From an uncultured Mesorhizobium sp. (GTDB lineage Bacteria; Pseudomonadota; Alphaproteobacteria; Rhizobiales; Rhizobiaceae), in contig CALFXR010000166.1 in the NCBI GenBank assembly GCA_937958475.1, positions 1 to 47,205 of the forward strand: a stretch of 47,205 nucleotides of DNA, written 5' to 3'. The notes beneath the pieces were generated by a model that saw only the letters and a program-made list of their open reading frames with translations, was not told the DNA's origin and made no database searches. Below are positions 43,024 through 47,205 of this stretch, in pieces (within the stretch, counting starts at the first letter, position 1; each line of letters opens with the position of its first letter). The translations under genes and the position numbers were made by a program.

Positions 43024-43818
43024 ATGACGAAAGCAACGAAACCCGTCGTCGTCGTGACCGGCGGCGCCAGCGGCATCGGCGCCGCGACCTGCGAAGTGCT
43101 CGCCGGCCGGGGATGGACCGTCGTCGTCGCCGACATTGCGCGCGAAGCCGGCGAGGGCGTGGCGCGGGCGATCGACGGCGACTTCTTCGCCATCGACGTC
43201 GCCGACGAGAATAGCGTCGACGCGGTCGCCGAGGCGATCGTGGCCAGGCATGGGCCGGTGGCCGGGCTGGTCACCAGCGCCGGCGTTATTCAGAGGCCTG
43301 TGCCGCCCGAGGAACTTCCCATGGAGACGTGGGATCGCATCGTCCAGATCGACCAGCGCGGCACCTACGTGACCTGCGTCGCCTTCGGCCGGCGCATGGC
43401 CGCGCACGGCGCTGGCGGCTCCATCGTCAACATCGCCTCCGTGGCCGGCTCGCGCTCGATGCCGTTGCATTCCTATTCGCCGGCCAAGGCCGCGGTGATC
43501 TCGATGACGGCGTGCCTCGCGGCCGCCTGGGGTCGCGACGACATCCGCGTCAACTCGGTCTCTCCGGGCTACACGGCGACGCCGGCCCTGCAGATCGAGA
43601 TCGACGCCGGCCGCCGCGATCCCTCGCGGCTGTCGGGCAATGCCGCGCTCAACCGCCTGGTGAAGCCGGACGAGATCGGCGAGGCGGTCGCCTTCCTGCT
43701 CTCGCCTGCGTCATCTGCGATCAGCGGCATCGACCTGCCGGTCGACTGCGGCTGGCTGGCCGGATCTACCTGGGCCACCTATGGCGGCCTGCCGTCTTCC
43801 ACGCAGAGGAAGGCCTGA
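43024..43818 (+). CDS. Short-chain dehydrogenase/reductase (SDR)
   Basis: 264 residues. VVVVTGGASGIGAATCEVLAG is the NAD(P) loop, TSAGV replaces the usual NNAG, and the catalytic Ser is in IVNIASVAGS and Tyr/Lys in YSPAKAAV. An Asp after the second strand (VVVADI) favours NAD. It ends DLPVDCGWLAGS. GGGAGGCAGCCC gives a good ribosome site before ATG 43024. As first gene before the E1 subunits it may oxidise a sugar alcohol or hydroxyketone to the substrate of the complex. The stop overlaps the E1 alpha start by one base. Confidence 0.91.
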   Translation: MTKATKPVVVVTGGASGIGAATCEVLAGRGWTVVVADIAREAGEGVARAIDGDFFAIDVADENSVDAVAEAIVARHGPVAGLVTSAGVIQRPVPPEELPMETWDRIVQIDQRGTYVTCVAFGRRMAAHGAGGSIVNIASVAGSRSMPLHSYSPAKAAVISMTACLAAAWGRDDIRVNSVSPGYTATPALQIEIDAGRRDPSRLSGNAALNRLVKPDEIGEAVAFLLSPASSAISGIDLPVDCGWLAGSTWATYGGLPSSTQRKA

Positions 43819-44810
43819 TGCCGTTGCCGCCGCGCGAGGCGCGCACCAATGTCGACGTGGAGCGCCTGAAGCGCCTGCATGCGACGATGCTGCGCGTACG
43901 TGCCTCGGAAGCGGCTCTGGCGAAGCTTTTCGCCGACGGCGAGATTCCCGGCTTCATTCATCTTTCCCTCGGACAGGAAGCGGTCGCCGCGGGAGTCTGC
44001 GGCGCGCTCGACGCCCGCGACACGCTGGCCACCACGCATCGCGGCCACGGCCACGTCATCGCCCGTGGCATGGACCTCGACGACTTCTTCAAGGAACTGA
44101 TGGGACGCGCCGGCGGCAAGTGCGGCGGCCGCTCCGGCTCCATGCATGTCGCCGACATGAGCCTCGGCATCCTCGGCGCCAACGGCATCGTCGGCGCCAG
44201 CGTGCCGTTGGCGCTGGGCAGCGCGATTGCCCACCAGACGCGCAAGACCGGCGGCTTGGCGGTCGCCTTCTTCGGCGACGGCGCCATGGCCGAGGGCGGC
44301 CTGCACGAGGCGCTCAACATGGCGGCGCTGTGGAAGCTGCCGCTGCTGCTGGTCTGCGAGAACAACGGCTGGTCGGAATTCTCGCCGACCGAGCGCCAGT
44401 TCAGGGGCACGCTGGAAGGTCTGGCAAAGGCATTCGGTATCACCCACCGCAGGGTCGACGGCAACGACGTCGAGGCGACCGTGGCCGCGGCCGACGAGGC
44501 GGTCGCTCATGCGCGCACGGCTGGCCCCTACATCCTCGAATGCATGACAGCGCGCGTGCGCGGCCACTATGAAGGCGACGCGCAGAAGTACCGCGACAGC
44601 GCCGAGTTGCAGGGCCTCGGCGCCAAGGATCCGATCGCGCGCTGCGCCGGACGTCTTTCCGACATCGGCGTGGACGAGACGGAACTCGACGAGATGGCGT
44701 CATCCGTCGAGGCCGCGGTCGTCGCGGCGGTCGGCGCGGCGCGTGCCGACGCGCTGCCCGATTTCGACGCCGCCTTCGCCGACGTCTACACGCGCGGGGA
44801 GGCCCGCTGA
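43818..44810 (+). CDS. Thiamine pyrophosphate-dependent dehydrogenase E1 alpha subunit (acetoin/2-oxo acid type)
   Basis: 330 residues, the short form typical of acetoin dehydrogenase alpha and pyruvate dehydrogenase alpha. GFIHLSLGQEAVAAGV is the substrate-side motif, THRGHGHVIARGMD follows, and the ThDP-binding motif runs from GDGAMAEGG (153-161) to ENN (181-183). GGRSGSMHVAD is the phosphorylation-loop equivalent. It pairs with the beta subunit, whose ATG overlaps its stop by one base. Resemblance is closer to acetoin dehydrogenase than to pyruvate dehydrogenase, judged by eye only. Confidence 0.92.
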   Translation: MPLPPREARTNVDVERLKRLHATMLRVRASEAALAKLFADGEIPGFIHLSLGQEAVAAGVCGALDARDTLATTHRGHGHVIARGMDLDDFFKELMGRAGGKCGGRSGSMHVADMSLGILGANGIVGASVPLALGSAIAHQTRKTGGLAVAFFGDGAMAEGGLHEALNMAALWKLPLLLVCENNGWSEFSPTERQFRGTLEGLAKAFGITHRRVDGNDVEATVAAADEAVAHARTAGPYILECMTARVRGHYEGDAQKYRDSAELQGLGAKDPIARCAGRLSDIGVDETELDEMASSVEAAVVAAVGAARADALPDFDAAFADVYTRGEAR

Positions 44811-45784
44811 TGGCCGATAGTCGCTACGTCCGCGCCATCAACAGTGCGCTCGCCGACGCCATGGCGGCCGACCCTTCGGTCATCGTCATGGGCGAGGATA
44901 TCGCCGAAGCCGGCGGCTCGTTCAAGGCGACGCGCGGGTTGCTTGAGAAGTTCGGCCCCGAGCGCGTGCGCGACACGCCGATCTCGGAACTCGGCATCAC
45001 CGGTGCGGCCGTCGGTGCTGCGCTGACCGGCCTTAAGCCGGTGGTCGAGATCATGTTCATGGATTTCGTCACGCTGGCCATGGACGCCATCGTCAACCAG
45101 GCCGCGAAGGTCCGCTTCATGTTCGGCGGCCAGGCGAGCGTGCCGATGGTCGTGCGCCTGCCGCACGGCGGCGGGCTGAACGCCGGCCCGCAGCATTCGC
45201 AGTGCCTCGAGGCCTGGTTCGCGCATGTTCCGGGCCTGAAGGTCGTCTGCCCGGCGACCGTCGCCGACGCCTATGCGCTCACGCTTGCCGCGATCGCCGA
45301 CCCCGATCCGGTCATCGTCGTCGAGAACAAGGCGCTCTACGGCATGGCCGGCGACCTGCCCGACATCGTCGCGCCAGCGCGGATCGGCGAGGCCCGCATC
45401 GCCCGCGAGGGCCGGGACGTCACGCTGGTGACTTACGGTGCTTCGCTGTTCACCTGCGAAAAGGCGGCGGCCGCGCTGGAAGGTCAGGGCGTCTCCGCCG
45501 AGATCGTCGACCTGCGCTCGCTGCAGCCCTGGGACAAGGCGGCCGTGCTCGGCTCGGTATCTCGCACCCACCGCGCGGTCGTCGTCCACGAGGCCGTGCG
45601 CGCCTTCGGCGTCGGCGCCGAGATCGCCGCCACCATCTCCGAGGAAGGCTTCGACGACCTCGACGCGCCGGTCATGCGCGTCGGCGCGCCGTTCATGCCC
45701 GTGCCTTTCGCCCGCTCTCTCGAGAGCAGATACATCCCCGACGCGGCGGCCGTCATCGACGCCGTGCGCAAGACGCTCGCCTGA
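44810..45784 (+). CDS. Thiamine pyrophosphate-dependent dehydrogenase E1 beta subunit
   Basis: 324 residues. VIVMGEDIAEAGGSFKATRGL has the Glu of the beta subunit that activates thiamine, and RVRDTPISELGITGAAVGAAL, KVRFMFGGQASVPMVVR and VEIVDLRSLQPWD are family blocks. It forms the alpha2beta2 E1 component with the previous gene, decarboxylating or cleaving a 2-oxo acid or acetoin-like ketone and passing the acyl group to lipoyl-E2. AGGAGGA follows the stop and serves the next gene. Confidence 0.93.
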   Translation: MADSRYVRAINSALADAMAADPSVIVMGEDIAEAGGSFKATRGLLEKFGPERVRDTPISELGITGAAVGAALTGLKPVVEIMFMDFVTLAMDAIVNQAAKVRFMFGGQASVPMVVRLPHGGGLNAGPQHSQCLEAWFAHVPGLKVVCPATVADAYALTLAAIADPDPVIVVENKALYGMAGDLPDIVAPARIGEARIAREGRDVTLVTYGASLFTCEKAAAALEGQGVSAEIVDLRSLQPWDKAAVLGSVSRTHRAVVVHEAVRAFGVGAEIAATISEEGFDDLDAPVMRVGAPFMPVPFARSLESRYIPDAAAVIDAVRKTLA

Positions 45785-45794
45785 GGAGGAACCC

Positions 45795-46580
45795 TTGTCG
45801 GACCAGCCCATCATCACCGCCGTCGAGGACCATGTCGGCATCCTCACCATCAACCGGCCCGAGACGCTGAATGCGCTCGACACGGCGACCATCGAGCTTC
45901 TGGAGAAGAAGTTCGGCGAGTTGCACGACGATCCGTCCGTCCACGTGATCGTCATCACAGGGGCCGGCGAGCGAGCCTTCGTCGCCGGCGGCAACATCGC
46001 CGATCTGCGCTCGCGCGAGGGGCTGGCGCACTACCTCGAGTTCGGCGAACTGATCCACCGCGTCTTCCGCAGGATCGAACTGAGCGACAAGCCGACGATC
46101 TGCGCGATCAACGGCTGGGCGCTCGGCGGCGGCACCGAGATCATGCTCGCCACCGACATCCGCATCGCGGTCGAGACGGCACAGTTCGGCCTGCCCGAAA
46201 TCACGCTCGGCATCTTCCCCGGCGCCGGCGGCACGCAGCGCCTGATCCGCCAGATATCGCCCTGCAAGGCGCGCGAGCTGATGTTCACCGGCGACCGCAT
46301 TACGGCCCAGCAGGCGCTCGATTTCGGCCTGATCAACAGGGTCGTCGCCAAGGGCGCGCTGATGGATGAGACGATGGCGATGGCGAAGCGCATCGCCGAG
46401 AAATCGCCGCTCACCCTGAAGCTGATGAAGCGGGCCATGATCCACGGCGCCGACATGCCGATGCCGGCCGCACTCGCCCATGAACAGGCGATGATCAGCC
46501 TCGTCTTCGACACGAAGGATTCGAAGGAGGGTACCGGCGCCTTCCTGGAGAAGCGCAAGGCCACCTTCACGGGGACATGA
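45795..46580 (+). CDS. Enoyl-CoA hydratase/isomerase (crotonase) with both catalytic glutamates
   Basis: 261 residues from TTG 45795, which has a perfect AGGAGGA eight bases upstream; no ATG lies nearby in frame. AFVAGGNIADL and WALGGGTEIMLATDIRIA form the oxyanion hole, with Glu115 (GGGTE) and Glu135 (GLPEITLG) in the two catalytic positions of true hydratases, unlike the crotonase at 7-828. It sits between E1 beta and E2 genes, which is unusual for a 2-oxo acid dehydrogenase operon. It may process the acyl-CoA that the complex makes. Confidence 0.92.
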   Translation: MSDQPIITAVEDHVGILTINRPETLNALDTATIELLEKKFGELHDDPSVHVIVITGAGERAFVAGGNIADLRSREGLAHYLEFGELIHRVFRRIELSDKPTICAINGWALGGGTEIMLATDIRIAVETAQFGLPEITLGIFPGAGGTQRLIRQISPCKARELMFTGDRITAQQALDFGLINRVVAKGALMDETMAMAKRIAEKSPLTLKLMKRAMIHGADMPMPAALAHEQAMISLVFDTKDSKEGTGAFLEKRKATFTGT

Positions 46581-46586
46581 CGCGGG

Positions 46587-47205
46587 ATGACCGTCGACCT
46601 GCTCATGCCGAAACTGGGCCTGACCATGACCGAGGGCGTGCTCCTCGAATGGAAGGTCGCGCCCGGCGACCGCTTCGCCAGGGGCGACATCCTGTTAGTC
46701 GTCGAGACCGACAAGGCCGCGACCGATATCGAGGCCGAGGCCGATGGCCGCCTCGCCGAGCGTCTGGTCGAAGAAGGCGAGACGGTCCCGGTCGGACAGC
46801 CGGTCGGGCGGTTTTCGGGCGAGGCCGGGCCGGCTGAAGCGGCAGACGCCGTGCGCGGGCAGGTGGCCGCTGCCAACCCTGCCGCCGAGCAGAAGACGGC
46901 GATTGGCGCCCCATTGCCGGCTTCACCCGCCTTTGTCCCGGGGTTGCCGGCCGCTCCAGTCGCCTCGGGTACGCCGGCCCGCATCGTCGCGACTCCGCTG
47001 GCGCGGCGCATGGCGCGGGAAGGGGGCGTCGACCTTGCCGCCCTTGCCGGCAGCGGCCCGCGCGGGCGCATCAAGGCGGTCGACGTTGAACGCGCCGCGG
47101 CCGCAGCGGTGGAGAGCGGAGAGGCCAAGGGAACGGCCACGACCGCCGCCGGCTCGACCCGCTCGCGGCCGACGCCGACCCAGGCCGCCATGGCGCGGCG
47201 GCTGT
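46587..47205 (+). CDS. Dihydrolipoyl acyltransferase E2 component, partial (5' part)
   Basis: The gene runs off the window. The first 206 codons show a lipoyl domain (MTVDLLMPKLGLTMTEG, lipoylated Lys43 in VVETDKAATDIEAE) and an Ala/Pro-rich linker. The peripheral subunit-binding domain follows (ATPLARRMAREGGVDLAAL, GSGPRGRIKAVDVERA), then the second linker and the beginning of the catalytic domain (TPTQAAMARRL). E2 takes the acyl group from E1 and transfers it to CoA. ATG 46587 is six bases after the crotonase stop. An E3 gene, if present, would be downstream. Confidence 0.92.
   Translation, partial: MTVDLLMPKLGLTMTEGVLLEWKVAPGDRFARGDILLVVETDKAATDIEAEADGRLAERLVEEGETVPVGQPVGRFSGEAGPAEAADAVRGQVAAANPAAEQKTAIGAPLPASPAFVPGLPAAPVASGTPARIVATPLARRMAREGGVDLAALAGSGPRGRIKAVDVERAAAAAVESGEAKGTATTAAGSTRSRPTPTQAAMARRL

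Overview
The window is GC-rich alphaproteobacterial chromosome. The core block clpP - clpX - lon - hupB (9446-14792) in this order is typical of Rhizobiales. The dense accessory catabolism around it (Liv-type and sugar ABC importers, a TRAP importer, a DUF849 enzyme, ATP-dependent hydantoinase-type subunits) fits a Phyllobacteriaceae/Mesorhizobium-like soil bacterium. That placement is an inference from gene order and protein resemblance; no rRNA or tRNA gene is present to test it.

Layout. 1-9292: small metabolic genes, namely an ECHDC3-like crotonase, a VOC protein, an exported protein of unknown function, a CoA-binding protein, O-acetylhomoserine sulfhydrylase, a DUF6653-like membrane protein, a cupin, a DsrE/DUF2946-like exported pair, and a divergent cytochrome P450 / sarcosine-oxidase-like pair. 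9446-14852: protein quality control (ClpP, ClpX, Lon) and the nucleoid protein HU, with clear terminators. 14972-16456: an unusual pyruvate kinase-like protein. 16474-32843: a large catabolic block headed by a divergent GntR/FCD regulator. 32859-34634: a divergent Lrp-type regulator and methionine gamma-lyase. 34869-35645: a small gene of unknown function. 35522-42469 (minus strand): a ribose-type ABC importer in which one permease is fused to a beta-propeller lactonase-like domain, with a second, degenerate propeller gene. 43024-47205 (plus strand): SDR, TPP-dependent E1 alpha and beta, crotonase and the start of a lipoyl E2.

The most interesting part is 16474-32843. Two transcription units lie head to tail. 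Unit 1 (17452-28014) holds an SDR, a class III aminotransferase that looks like beta-phenylalanine/beta-amino-acid transaminases, a HyuA/HyuB pair and a complete five-gene Liv-type ABC importer. Unit 2 (28085-32843) holds a lambda-crystallin-type 3-hydroxyacid dehydrogenase, a DUF849 beta-keto acid cleavage enzyme (BKACE) and a three-gene TRAP importer. Both promoters carry the same arrangement: two copies of a near-palindrome approximating CTGATATATCAG, 40-41 bp centre to centre. One pair lies next to the GntR gene and the other starts four bases after the last gene of unit 1. I infer one regulon in which two import routes (an amino compound and a hydroxy acid) converge on a beta-keto acid that BKACE cleaves with acetyl-CoA.

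The right-hand divergon (35522-47205) looks like a second catabolic unit for a sugar, polyol or lactone: importer plus propeller on one side, and a dehydrogenase plus a 2-oxo-acid/acetoin dehydrogenase-type complex on the other. It is separated by a 554-base intergenic region with a good promoter on each strand. The substrate of neither unit can be read from the sequence.
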